60,979 nt of DNA from Verrucomicrobia bacterium UBA3841. Lineage in GTDB: Bacteria; Verrucomicrobiota; Kiritimatiellia; RFP12; UBA1067. The notes under the pieces were generated by a model. It saw nothing but the letters and a program-made list of their open reading frames with translations, did no database searches and was not told the origin of the DNA. Shown in pieces: positions 25,344 to 33,971 of the stretch. The translations under genes were made by a program, and so were the position numbers. The DNA lies in contig DGHT01000056.1 in the NCBI GenBank assembly GCA_002392765.1, positions 1 through 60,979 of the forward strand. Direction: 5' to 3'. How positions within the stretch are numbered: position 1 is the first letter of the stretch; every line of letters starts with the position of its first letter.

Positions 25344-28300
25344 ATGCGAAGATTCTTTGCCTTTGCTCTTCAACTGCTGAGTTCGGCGGTCATCTTGCAT
25401 GCGGATGATCTTTGCCAGGAAGTTCAGATTCCGTTCGGCGGCGAACAGTCCAGATATGTGACGTTTTACAAAGCGCCGACTGAAAGCGGATTGACGCGGT
25501 TTTCCAAGGAGGACGGCAGAGTTCTCCTTGAATGGCTTGGGAAGACAGAAAAGTCAAAAGCCGTATTCAACGCTCCGCTGTTCGAGGGAATCCTTGCTGA
25601 CTTGCAGGAAAACAATCTCGAGCCGGTGGAATTTACCGTCGGCATCCGCTATGACGGAATTGATCTGCCGAAGCTCGAGACGTATCTGTTCTCCAGCCGG
25701 CTGACCAAGACCAAGCCGTTCTACTTCCGCCTGAAACAGGGATATGCGGAGTATTCTGTCAAGCATGACGATCTGCCAAATCTAGACCAATACCAGATTC
25801 GGGGCGGAGCGAAGCAGTTCACGGTGGAGAAACTTGCTTTCAAGGTCAGGGTAAAGAAGGAAACTTACCGGAAACTGGAGTTGGGCGACAAGCGGAGAAC
25901 CTTCGAAGTCCTGCCAGAAGGCGGCACCCTGACCGGGTTCTTCCGGCAGCCGAAGTCCGCAGGCACGGAATCGGACGTAAAGCTGAATGTCCGGATCGCC
26001 GACGGCGCGTTGCAGTTCCGTTCCGAGGCGGCGATGCCGGAAACGCCGGTCGCCAACGTCAAGCAGCGCGATGGTACGGTTTTCTGTGACGATGCGCTGG
26101 AACTCTTCCTCTCGCCGCAGCTGGACAACCGATCCTACTCGCAGATCACCATCAATGCGGCGAATACGGTTTACGACGGGGAATACAGCTATGATCCCGT
26201 GGCGGTGAAATGGGGACATCGCAAGGAAGTGGACTACGATTTCCGCAGTTCCGCCCTATATGAAAACGGAGTTCTAAGAATCGACGCCGATCTGCCGCTG
26301 ACAATGCTGAGATTCGACCCGGAAAGGTGTCCGCTGCTGGCGTTCCAGGCCGGATTCAACCGAAATTCCCCCAAGGCGTATTATTCATGGAAGCAATATG
26401 GGGATGGGAATCTGGTGCCGAAATCGTATGGACTGTTGTATTTCAATGCTGAACCGTTCGGTCCGGGCGAGCTTGAATTCACCTCTGCCATGCTGTCGGA
26501 ATCCAGCCGGCGACTGCTGATCACGGCGGAAGCGGCTAACTTCCCCGGGCCAATGTACGACGTGGAAATAATCGTGACTGCACCGGATTTCTCGGTGGAA
26601 CGTCAGACACTGAAGCAAGTTCCGTTAAACGGCAAGATACATCTTGAATTTCCCCGCGTAAAGGACATCAATGGCGATTACAGCGTAATTCTTGCCGTGA
26701 AAAACCAGTGCAAGTCAATCCGTCCTTTCGTTATTAATTTCACGAACGTCAAGGCAGTAAGCTACCCGTATGGCCAAAAAAAGATATTTCCATATCCGAA
26801 ACAGTTGAAGTGGCTTCCCGGCTATTTCCTGGCTGGAGAGCATTCCGGCATCGACCTGCCTTCCATGTCCTCGGCACGGACGCGGCGAACCGCCGAACTG
26901 GTGAAGGAAATGCTGAAAGGGCATGGGTTGGATTACTGCTTAACCGAAAACGTCGGCAAGGGAATTGTGCTGCGAATTCAGCCGGACGGCTTGAAGCCTG
27001 AGGGATACCGACTTGAGATTTCGCCGGAAATGATTAAGCTGACGGGGGCGGACGAACGCGGTCTTTACTATGCCACGGTAACTTTGCGCCAGCTCATGAA
27101 TATGGAAATGAATCCGCGGAACACCGTGCCGGTGCCTTGTGCGGAGATTGTCGATGCCCCGGATTTGGAACACCGCTTGGCGCACATCTGGTTCCCCGAC
27201 CAGATAGGGCTGCCAATCAAGGAACATGCCTCGATGGATTTTATTCTTGACTACATAGACCGGTTTGTCGCTGGCAACAAGACGAACATTTTGAAAGTAC
27301 GCGGACTCGAAACCCTGATCCGGTATGATGAGGAAGGGTTGCCCGCCATCAACTACAATCCCAAAGCCCGTTTTCTCACTTGGGCGGACATGGAGCGACT
27401 AGGACAGTTCTGCGACGACCGGTTCATCGACCTGATGATAACCTTGCCCGCCGGCGGCCATGACTACTGGATAAGTCTTGGTGGATACAGGGAAAAAGGA
27501 TGGGACACTGGCGATGTTTCCAACCCGGAATACGAGAAGATTTATTTTACAATTGCTGACAAGATGATTCGGCATACCCGATGTCGCTATTTTACGCCGG
27601 AATCAGATGAATGGTGGCACAAACGCTCCAGCCGCGAAGAGGCGGACGATACGGTGCGAGGCCGTCCAAGGGCGCAGGTCTTCCTGGATTTCCACTTGAA
27701 ACTCCACGGCTTTCTGAAAGAGCGCGGGGTGCGGATGGCCATGTTCGAGGACATGGTTAACCCTGCCCACAACGGGCCGAGATATGATACGTGGAAGATC
27801 GTTGATTCCTTGCCTCGGGATATCATTATCCTCATCTGGGCGGACATTGGCGATGCTGCGGGATATTTCGGGGAGAAGGGATTCGAGTGCTGGGGATGCT
27901 CGACCGGCTGGTGTGCCTTCAAGCGGCCTTCGCGGAAATACATATCGGGGCTTGGAACCTCCCTGTACGGCTTTGGACGGGAATGCAAGTTCCGGGAAGC
28001 GCTCTCCTTCTCCTTTCATTCCAAGCTGTTCATGGGTGCAAACTACGCATGGAACTTCAACGACAGTTCGCTGGACTGGAATTATGCCGACTGGATGAAT
28101 TCTGGGGAATTGGCTGCGGCGGAAGCGGTTTTTGCCGCGGAGGCCAATCCATACGGCTATGAAAACTTCGAACCGCTGGATATCGGCTATTATTTCAATG
28201 CGTCAGCGCCCGCATTTGCTGGCGGTTCGCAGACAGTTTGCAACATTCCGATGAATCTTGAAAGTAATGCTGGTAGAAACTGCGTCGAAACGCGAAAAGA

Positions 28301-28742
28301 CACTCCGCAGACAATTCCGGTTCGCAAAAAATGCTCCTCGATGGTTTTCTTGCACACCTCCATTCCCAGCCAATCCTACAAGTCATATACCGGCAATGAA
28401 AACCGCTGTTGGCAACGGGGCTATCCGGCGGCGGAATACACAGTGGTTTATGCAGACGGTACTCAAGGAGTGTATCCGGTTCGCCTGAATCAGGAAATTT
28501 ATTTTGAAGATTGGCAGCCTCAAGCGGGTGGAACGGTGTTTTGCCGGGGCATGAAAATCGGATACGACGCCGACAGGCGGCCGCATTTCGCCTATCAGTG
28601 GGAATGGGTCAATCCGCATCCGGAAAAGGAGGTTGCGGAAATCCAGATTTCAATTCCGAACCACTGGGATTTCACGCACAAGTTGCTGGCACTGACCTTG
28701 CGGGCTGTCCGTGGGAGACATTCGGGGCAGTCCCCATTGTAA
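25344..28742 (+). CDS. Large secreted GH20-type enzyme with CBM9-like domain
   Basis: An 1132-residue exported protein. After the signal peptide (about 1-20) comes a carbohydrate-binding family 9-like beta-sandwich (about 190-375: DDALELFLSPQLDNRSYSQI, then LYENGVLRIDADLPL). Next is a GH20b-like domain (LKPEGYRLEISPEMIKLTGA, RGLYYATVTLRQL) and a GH20-like barrel with an Asp-Glu pair in ESDEWW. The final beta-domain is the one left behind at 20532-20762. GC content and codon choice look lower than in its neighbours, hinting at a separate origin. Last gene of the nagB operon; substrate unknown. Confidence 0.78.
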   Translation: MRRFFAFALQLLSSAVILHADDLCQEVQIPFGGEQSRYVTFYKAPTESGLTRFSKEDGRVLLEWLGKTEKSKAVFNAPLFEGILADLQENNLEPVEFTVGIRYDGIDLPKLETYLFSSRLTKTKPFYFRLKQGYAEYSVKHDDLPNLDQYQIRGGAKQFTVEKLAFKVRVKKETYRKLELGDKRRTFEVLPEGGTLTGFFRQPKSAGTESDVKLNVRIADGALQFRSEAAMPETPVANVKQRDGTVFCDDALELFLSPQLDNRSYSQITINAANTVYDGEYSYDPVAVKWGHRKEVDYDFRSSALYENGVLRIDADLPLTMLRFDPERCPLLAFQAGFNRNSPKAYYSWKQYGDGNLVPKSYGLLYFNAEPFGPGELEFTSAMLSESSRRLLITAEAANFPGPMYDVEIIVTAPDFSVERQTLKQVPLNGKIHLEFPRVKDINGDYSVILAVKNQCKSIRPFVINFTNVKAVSYPYGQKKIFPYPKQLKWLPGYFLAGEHSGIDLPSMSSARTRRTAELVKEMLKGHGLDYCLTENVGKGIVLRIQPDGLKPEGYRLEISPEMIKLTGADERGLYYATVTLRQLMNMEMNPRNTVPVPCAEIVDAPDLEHRLAHIWFPDQIGLPIKEHASMDFILDYIDRFVAGNKTNILKVRGLETLIRYDEEGLPAINYNPKARFLTWADMERLGQFCDDRFIDLMITLPAGGHDYWISLGGYREKGWDTGDVSNPEYEKIYFTIADKMIRHTRCRYFTPESDEWWHKRSSREEADDTVRGRPRAQVFLDFHLKLHGFLKERGVRMAMFEDMVNPAHNGPRYDTWKIVDSLPRDIIILIWADIGDAAGYFGEKGFECWGCSTGWCAFKRPSRKYISGLGTSLYGFGRECKFREALSFSFHSKLFMGANYAWNFNDSSLDWNYADWMNSGELAAAEAVFAAEANPYGYENFEPLDIGYYFNASAPAFAGGSQTVCNIPMNLESNAGRNCVETRKDTPQTIPVRKKCSSMVFLHTSIPSQSYKSYTGNENRCWQRGYPAAEYTVVYADGTQGVYPVRLNQEIYFEDWQPQAGGTVFCRGMKIGYDADRRPHFAYQWEWVNPHPEKEVAEIQISIPNHWDFTHKLLALTLRAVRGRHSGQSPL

Positions 28743-28745
28743 ACC
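28717..28745. repeat. ACAATGGGG-type palindromic repeat (degenerate)
   Basis: GACATTCGGGGCAGTCCCCATTGTAAACC-like sequence overlaps the end of the GH20 gene. It has the same core and AAACC tail as the elements at 32294, 32410 and 33941, so it belongs to a dispersed small repeat family. Confidence 0.5.
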
Positions 28746-28821
28746 AAAGATGTGGGGCGCTCACGGGCGAGAAATACAGAAACGCCCGAATTTCAGAATT
28801 TCAATGAGAATGAAATGGCTA

Positions 28822-28851
28822 TTGCCTAAAGGCAGTTATTTTTGATATAAT
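28822..28851 (+). promoter_or_regulatory. Promoter of the AbiE pair
   Basis: TTGCCT (28822-28827) and TATAAT (28846-28851) are spaced 18 nt, about 35 nt before the antitoxin ATG. Confidence 0.6.
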
Positions 28852-28855
28852 CCCC

Positions 28856-28885
28856 GGTAAGAAAAACAATAGATTAAATCTTACC
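28856..28885. promoter_or_regulatory. Inverted repeat between -10 box and abiEi start (candidate operator)
   Basis: GGTAAGA (28856-28862) and TCTTACC (28879-28885) form a perfect 7-bp inverted repeat with a 16-nt centre, ending directly at the start codon. AbiEi antitoxins are known to repress their own promoter by binding inverted repeats, so this is a likely autoregulatory site. Confidence 0.5.
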
Positions 28886-29491
28886 ATGAACCAAAGCGAG
28901 ATTATAAGATTCGCACGGCAAAAAGGGAATGGCTTTGCCTTTAGCGCGTCAGATCTTCCTGGCTACAGTTCGCGCACGATGGCCGACAAGACCTTGTGCG
29001 TGATGGCGCGTACCGGCAAGATTCGGAGAGTGATGCGTGGCATCTATGACTTGCCGAGGTGGAGTGACATTCTGAAGAAGGAGGCGCCGCCCGATCTCGA
29101 TGCGGTTGCAAATGCTATAGGGAGGAAATTCGGATGGATGTTGCTTCCGTGCGATGAAGGAGCAATGAATGGTTTTGGGCTGTCAACACAGATTCCGGCC
29201 AGGAAAGTATACATTTCAACCGGGCCTTCACGTGTTTACAAAGTTGGAAAGCATGCTATAGAGTTTCAGCATCGCTGTTCGCGCGAGACGGACATCATTG
29301 GCAGGAATGCGAGGATGGTGGTTCGGGCGTTGAAGGGGCTCGGCAAGGACTATGCGACAAATGAGATTGTCGCTAATATGGCAAGCCGATATACAGACGA
29401 AGAATGGCGGCAGATATGCGAAGCTACTAAAAGGGTTTCTTCGTGGATAAGGGATCTTGTCACCGCCGAGATGGAGCGCAGGAGGGCATGA
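28886..29491 (+). CDS. AbiEi-type antitoxin (DUF6088 family)
   Basis: A 201-residue protein with an N-terminal winged-helix region (SEIIRFARQKGNGFAFSASD, then RVMRGIYDLP) and a C-terminal domain with STGPSRVYKVGKHAIEFQHR, the pattern of AbiEi/DUF6088 antitoxins of type IV systems. It should repress the operon and counteract the nucleotidyltransferase encoded next; the genes overlap by 4 bp. Base composition is lower in GC than in the surrounding genes, consistent with transfer. Confidence 0.85.
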   Translation: MNQSEIIRFARQKGNGFAFSASDLPGYSSRTMADKTLCVMARTGKIRRVMRGIYDLPRWSDILKKEAPPDLDAVANAIGRKFGWMLLPCDEGAMNGFGLSTQIPARKVYISTGPSRVYKVGKHAIEFQHRCSRETDIIGRNARMVVRALKGLGKDYATNEIVANMASRYTDEEWRQICEATKRVSSWIRDLVTAEMERRRA

Positions 29492-30480
29492 TGAAAATTG
29501 ATGACATAGTGAATGGAACGGACGCATATCGGTCTGAATTATGCAAGCAGGTCCAGAATGACTCTGGCGTTGAGTGCATAATGCTCGAGAAGGATCTCTG
29601 GGTGACGTATGTCTTGGAGAAGATATTTGCCGACAAAGAGCTTTCTAAAATCCTGAGGTTCAAGGGTGGGACTTCGCTTTCCAAAGCGCACCGCATAATA
29701 CGTAGATTTTCGGAAGATGTTGATTTGGTTCTTGACTGGACGAGATTTCTCGAGATAGGAGATCCGAATGAGGAGCGGTCGAAGACCAAGCAGGCGAAAT
29801 ACAACGAAATGATGAATGCAACTGCTGGTTCGTATGTAAGTGGGGAGTTGCGGGATAGGATACAGGGCGCAATAGGGGATGTCTGCAAGGTGGAACTTGA
29901 TCCTGTTGAACCACTCAATCTTCATGTGGTATATCCAAAGTGTTTTTCAAGTTCCTACATCACACCCGATGTGAAGTTGGAGATTGGTCCTTTGGCATCG
30001 TGGACTCCATGGGAAAAGAAGTTAATCACGAGCCTTGTCGGCGAATTTGAACCGCATCTGGAGATTCAGTCTTTTTATGTTCCTGTCATAAAGGCTGAGC
30101 GGACTTTTTGGGAGAAGATTGAGGCGCTCCACCATGAGCACTACCGCCCTGAGACGAAAAAGGCGCCGAAAAGGTTTTCTCGCCACTATTATGACGTCTA
30201 CAAAATGTTCGGTTTTGGTGTATTCGATGTTGCCAAGCATGACCTTGCATTGCTTGCGGAAATTGTCGACTTCACGCGCAAGTTCTATCCGCGCAGCTGG
30301 GCGCATTTCGAGCTGTGCAAGCCTGGCACGATGCTGCTCATGCCGTCTGCCCATGCGATGCCCGTCATGAAGGCGGACTACGCGGCGATGCGCGCCATGA
30401 TTTACGGCGAGTACCCCTCGTTTGACGAAATTCTCTCGACAATCAAGAAGCTTGAGTCGGAAATCAACGCCTTGGCGTGA
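29488..30480 (+). CDS. AbiEii-type nucleotidyltransferase toxin
   Basis: A 330-residue nucleotidyltransferase of the AbiEii family. Signatures: FKGGTSLSKAHRIIRRFSED (near residue 58) with the paired acidic residues in SEDVDLVL, and the second conserved block KAERTFWEKIEALHHEH. Such toxins transfer nucleotides to RNA and act in phage abortive infection or plasmid maintenance. ATG 29488 overlaps the antitoxin stop; an adjacent ATG at 29491 is equally possible, with GGAGGG just upstream. The pair sits between the GlcNAc operon and the rearranged second GH20 block. Confidence 0.88.
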   Translation: MMKIDDIVNGTDAYRSELCKQVQNDSGVECIMLEKDLWVTYVLEKIFADKELSKILRFKGGTSLSKAHRIIRRFSEDVDLVLDWTRFLEIGDPNEERSKTKQAKYNEMMNATAGSYVSGELRDRIQGAIGDVCKVELDPVEPLNLHVVYPKCFSSSYITPDVKLEIGPLASWTPWEKKLITSLVGEFEPHLEIQSFYVPVIKAERTFWEKIEALHHEHYRPETKKAPKRFSRHYYDVYKMFGFGVFDVAKHDLALLAEIVDFTRKFYPRSWAHFELCKPGTMLLMPSAHAMPVMKADYAAMRAMIYGEYPSFDEILSTIKKLESEINALA

Positions 30481-30610
30481 TTGGCAGTGCCGAGAGTCCA
30501 GTCTGGTTCCATGCGAGATCGCACGAGTGTCGCGCTACTCGTCGTCCGCGCCACGAGGCGAGGCACCGCTCGACGCCAGCGCGACAGATTCGCCGCGGCG
30601 GTGTCAAGGC

Positions 30611-30781
30611 ATGGCCCAGCGCATCGTCAACTTCAACAACGCAAGCAGCTTTTTCTTTAAGGGCGTCGCGTCTCTCTTCCCTGAAGCCTGGGCTCCCGTC
30701 GTCTTTCAGGTCGGCTACATCGCCGTTTGCTGGCTCTTCCTCTATTTCCTCCACCGTCAACGCTTCTACTTGAAAGTATGA
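30611..30781 (+). pseudogene. NagX-like (DUF5009) C-terminal remnant
   Basis: A 56-residue piece, MAQRIVNFNNASSFFFKGVA through to FLYFLHRQRFYLKV, matches the end of a DUF5009 membrane acyltransferase and the tail of the decayed copy at 10553-11122. Everything before is missing; 30481-30610 upstream has no recognisable gene. Its stop overlaps the GH20 start (ATGA), preserving the ancestral spacing. Confidence 0.7.
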
Positions 30782-32259
30782 AGACATCTCTTCTGAACAA
30801 ACTGCTCGTTTCATCCGTTCTCGCCTGCGCCGTCGTCGCATCGTCGTTCGGAGAAGCCGCTCGTCCAGCGAGCCCTGTTCTTGGCTACCAGATCGACATC
30901 TCGCGGAGCAAAGTGCCGACGATGGAGACGCTGTACAGGATCGTGGACATTATGGCGTCGCTTGGCTACAACCAGTTCCAGCTCTACACGGAGCATACGT
31001 TCGCCTACAAGGGGCATGAGACGGTCTGGCGCGAGGCGAGCCCCATGACGCCGGACGAAGTGCGCGCGCTCGACGACTACTGCCATGCGCGGGGAATCGA
31101 ACTTGTCCCCAACCAGAACTCGTTCGGGCACTTAGAGCATTGGCTCCGGCATCCGGAGTACAACGATCTCGCAGACCATCCACACGGCGGTGCGAAGATC
31201 GGACGTTGGGGCGGCGCGGTCAGGCCGACGGCCGCGACGCTGAATCCGGTCGATCCGAGGAGCATTGAATTCGTGGCAGGTCTCTACGATCAGCTTTTCC
31301 CTTGCTTCAGGTCGAAGTATGTCAATGTTGGCTGCGACGAGACCGTCGAGCTGGAGGATTCGCTCTTCGCAGGCCGCAGCGCGGAGGTTGTGCGGGAGAA
31401 GGGGGCCGGCAGGGTTTACCTCGATTTCTTGAAGAAAATCTACGGGGAGGTGAAGTCGCGCGGACACACGATGATGTTCTGGGGCGATATCGTCCTAAAC
31501 CACCCCGAACTTGTTCCGGAAGTCCCGGAAGATGCGATCTGCCTCGACTGGGGATATCGTCCGGAATCGCCGTTCGAGGAGCATGGACGCCTGTTCAACG
31601 AGGCGAAGCGGAAGTTCGTTGTCTGTCCCGGGACGAGTGCGTGGTGCTCTCTCTTCGGACGTATCGAGCGGATGCGCGGCAACATCGACAACGCGGTCGC
31701 GGCAGGTTCGCGGCACGGCACGATGGGATATCTTCTTGCCGACTGGGGCGATTTCGGACACGCCCAGCCATGGATAGTTTCGCTGCCGTCGCTCGTCTAT
31801 CTTTCGCACCGCGTCAAGGGCGAGGGGCTCTCGGACGAAAAGCTCGCGGAGGAAATCGACAAGATCTGCAACTGCAAATGCGGCGAGGCGCTGATCGCGT
31901 ACGGCACAATGTACCAGAAGGCGGGCGGAAGGAACGGAAACAGCGTGGAGCTTTTCCACGTTCTGAAGGACGGCGTGAAGTACAAGCGCGACAATGGGGC
32001 GTCCGATGAATCGTTCGCGGCGGCGTTCGAGGAATGGGGGCGTGCCAAGTCGCTTCTCGATCTCGACGGCGCGCCGGAATGGGTCAAGGACGATTTCGCG
32101 CTTCTCGACCTACTCGCAAGAGCGGTCAAGACGCGGCTTGACGAACCCGAAAAGCCCAACTTCCGTGCGATGTTCGAGCCGGAGTACAGGCGGCTGTGGC
32201 TCAGGCAGAACCGCCTCGGCGGACTTAAGGATTCACTCGCAATCCTGTTCGGCATGTAG
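30778..32259 (+). CDS. Secreted GH20 beta-N-acetylhexosaminidase-type enzyme (copy 2)
   Basis: A 493-residue near copy of the enzyme at 11142-12602: the same barrel, the same VGCDET catalytic pair, and long stretches identical in DNA (for example around 31860-31980). The signal peptide (MKTSLLNKLLVSSVLACAVV) is different, so the duplication boundary or later exchange lies near the mature N-terminus. nagA is no longer downstream; a toxin-antitoxin-like pair and repeats occupy that place. Likely function as for copy 1. Confidence 0.85.
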   Translation: MKTSLLNKLLVSSVLACAVVASSFGEAARPASPVLGYQIDISRSKVPTMETLYRIVDIMASLGYNQFQLYTEHTFAYKGHETVWREASPMTPDEVRALDDYCHARGIELVPNQNSFGHLEHWLRHPEYNDLADHPHGGAKIGRWGGAVRPTAATLNPVDPRSIEFVAGLYDQLFPCFRSKYVNVGCDETVELEDSLFAGRSAEVVREKGAGRVYLDFLKKIYGEVKSRGHTMMFWGDIVLNHPELVPEVPEDAICLDWGYRPESPFEEHGRLFNEAKRKFVVCPGTSAWCSLFGRIERMRGNIDNAVAAGSRHGTMGYLLADWGDFGHAQPWIVSLPSLVYLSHRVKGEGLSDEKLAEEIDKICNCKCGEALIAYGTMYQKAGGRNGNSVELFHVLKDGVKYKRDNGASDESFAAAFEEWGRAKSLLDLDGAPEWVKDDFALLDLLARAVKTRLDEPEKPNFRAMFEPEYRRLWLRQNRLGGLKDSLAILFGM

Positions 32260-32293
32260 GCAGAGATAATGCATGGGGGAGACAATGTGGGGA

Positions 32294-32322
32294 GACAACG
32301 GGGTTAGACCCCATTTTAAACC
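32294..32322. repeat. ACAATGGGG-type palindromic repeat
   Basis: The core CGGGGTTAGACCCC is followed by ATTTTAAACC. Member of a small dispersed repeat family in this window; the region 32260-32638 otherwise holds only repeats and one promoter. Confidence 0.6.
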
Positions 32323-32409
32323 GGCGGCAAGTCGGCGAGGCACTTGACATGCTCTGTTTGGTGTAGTATGATTATGCGCATGATAAATTGTCTAAAAAGG
32401 AGCAATTGA

Positions 32410-32438
32410 GACAATGGGGGCAGATCCCATTGTAAACC
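32410..32438. repeat. ACAATGGGG-type palindromic repeat
   Basis: ACAATGGGGGCAG followed by ATCCCATTGTAAACC forms a nearly perfect palindrome with a TAAACC tail. Just downstream (about 32466-32535) is a block related to the interior of the composite repeat at 873-978 (GTCCGCGAAGCGGATGC). Confidence 0.65.
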
Positions 32439-32576
32439 CTCTGCGCGAAACAATTCTCCCGGACCGGCGGACGCACAGGGTATCCCCCTCGCACGGCGAG
32501 TCCGCGAAGCGGATGCTCTGGCAGGGGTGCGTGTCCCTCCCCGGGTTTTGTGATTTCTGTTTACAAACGACCCTAC

Positions 32577-32605
32577 TTGCGGAATATGCAAATTTATGAT
32601 ATTAT
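32577..32605 (+). promoter_or_regulatory. Promoter of the HigB/HigA-like pair
   Basis: TTGCGG (32577-32582) and TATTAT (32600-32605) are spaced 17 nt, upstream of the small open frames from 32639. Confidence 0.5.
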
Positions 32606-32638
32606 ATTGCACGTTCCGAGATTAAAGAGAAACTTCGT

Positions 32639-32755
32639 ATGTTTGTGATTGACAATTCATTAGCTGAAAAGGGGTGCATTAAGCACTATGAGAAAAACAT
32701 AGTAGGGAATGTGCCTCTTGTTTGGAGAACCTTTTGGAAGTCAAAGAATATCTGA
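32639..32755 (+). CDS. 38-codon open frame overlapping the putative toxin start
   Basis: ATG 32639 opens a 38-residue frame (MFVIDNSLAEKGCIKHYEKN onward) that overlaps the next frame by 34 bp. It follows the promoter and has a weak AAAGAGA site. It may be a leader, or the true N-terminus of the toxin separated by a frameshift. I do not recognise it. Confidence 0.25.
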   Translation: MFVIDNSLAEKGCIKHYEKNIVGNVPLVWRTFWKSKNI

Positions 32756-32994
32756 ATGCAGGAAAGACATTGCCGCAGGTGCTTCACTGCTGTAGCTACA
32801 TTAGATCGGAGAGTGAAGATATCTATCGGATTGGGCAGACCGGGATTGTTGGAGCAAAAGAGACTAGGTTGTATGTGTATGTGCGGATTGTGGGCGAGAA
32901 GATTTACAAATTGACGTTTGGGGACAAGGATTCGCAGCAAAGAGACATCAACCGCTGTAAGCAGATTGTCCGCAAATTCAAAAAGACAGTTTGA
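32722..32994 (+). CDS. Putative RelE/HigB-like toxin
   Basis: A 90-residue basic protein. The region from DIYRIGQTGIVGAKETRLYV to the C-terminal helix RDINRCKQIVRKFKK resembles the end of HigB/Gp49-like toxins (strand, strand, then a basic helix). The only start is a TTG. It precedes an XRE-type DNA-binding protein by 72 bp, the order of HigBA-type systems. The similarity is weak, so this call rests largely on context. Confidence 0.4.
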   Translation: MENLLEVKEYLNAGKTLPQVLHCCSYIRSESEDIYRIGQTGIVGAKETRLYVYVRIVGEKIYKLTFGDKDSQQRDINRCKQIVRKFKKTV

Positions 32995-33066
32995 TTGACA
33001 AAACCCAAAGAAACAATTACGAAACAAAATGCATTACGAGCCCTCGACGGAATATGAGGTGATAAA

Positions 33067-33639
33067 ATGAAAAAGGCAAAAGAAGAAGGGGCGGTCAATG
33101 CTCTGGCGGCAGAGCTTGGCTGTGAAAAAGAAACGGCGGAACTTGTCTACAAGCGCATTCAAGCACGGCGACTGGTGAAGATGTTGATGTCCGAACGGGT
33201 GCGTCACAATTTATCCCAGAAGGAAATCGCCGCGAAGATGGATTGCAGCGAGAGCAAGATCAGTCGTATGGAAAGCTCGAATGACGTCGACTTGAACTTC
33301 GGCGATATTCTTGCTTACGTGCGAGCGACAGGCATCAATATCTCGATCATGCTTGACGATTCAACTCTCCCGAACGCAACGCGGATTAAGCATTGCGTTC
33401 TCGTAATCGCGTCAATGCTCCGCCATCTAACTGACTTGGCAAAGGAAGAGGACGAGGACGATTCTATCAGAAATGCCATTAACAAGTTTCAGGTCGAGGT
33501 GCTGATGAACTTTCTCATCAAGTACCAAGAAAGTGGTGCAGCGCTTCCGCCGATTCGTTTTGACGAGCCTCCATCTATCGGTGAGTTACATATCGCTGGT
33601 GCGCAGAATGCTTTGCGCGGTGCATCAGTGGCACCTTGA
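33067..33639 (+). CDS. XRE-family DNA-binding protein (HigA-like antitoxin candidate)
   Basis: A 190-residue protein with a helix-turn-helix at about residues 40-95: LVKMLMSERVRHNLSQKEIA, AKMDCSESKISRMESSNDVD, then FGDILAYVRATGI. The C-terminal half is helical and unrecognised. A strong ribosome binding site GAGGTGAT precedes the ATG. Together with the small basic protein before it, it probably forms a toxin-antitoxin pair; a lone regulator is the alternative. Confidence 0.7.
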   Translation: MKKAKEEGAVNALAAELGCEKETAELVYKRIQARRLVKMLMSERVRHNLSQKEIAAKMDCSESKISRMESSNDVDLNFGDILAYVRATGINISIMLDDSTLPNATRIKHCVLVIASMLRHLTDLAKEEDEDDSIRNAINKFQVEVLMNFLIKYQESGAALPPIRFDEPPSIGELHIAGAQNALRGASVAP

Positions 33640-33782
33640 CTGTCGACAGCAGCTGTTGAGAGCCCCGAAAAATGTCTGTAGAAATTGCGGGGTGAGACCC
33701 CTTTGACGGTGGTAATTTTGGACGGGAAACCGCATGATTTGACAAGATGTCGCAATGAGATCTGGGTCGACATCCCACGGAG

Positions 33783-33816
33783 TTCTTTCTTTGCGACCTT
33801 TGCGTTCTTTGCGGCT
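33783..33816. repeat. CTTTGCG-type dispersed repeat
   Basis: TTCTTTCTTTGCGACCTTTG continues as CGTTCTTTGCGGC. It resembles the right arm of the long hairpin at 50379-50435 with GTG replaced by GCG. The stretch 33640-33970 has no gene; it holds this repeat, a GGGGTGAGACCCC palindrome near 33690, CTACACG repeats near 33870 and the element at 33941. Confidence 0.45.
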
Positions 33817-33940
33817 AAACATCAGAGTCGAGTAGGTCGTTTAGCGTCGAGCGGGGCAACGCTTTCTACACGATCTACACGTTCTACACGGCTAGAATCT
33901 GTTTGGGGCCGCGAAGCGGCTGTTTCAGGGCGGGCGGGTT

Positions 33941-33970
33941 TACAATGGGGGCAGACCCGATTGTAAACCC
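33941..33970. repeat. ACAATGGGG-type palindromic repeat
   Basis: ACAATGGGGGCAGACCC followed by GATTGTAAACCC. It abuts the nagA remnant, so it may mark the deletion junction that removed most of the second nagA. Confidence 0.65.
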
Positions 33971-33971
33971 C

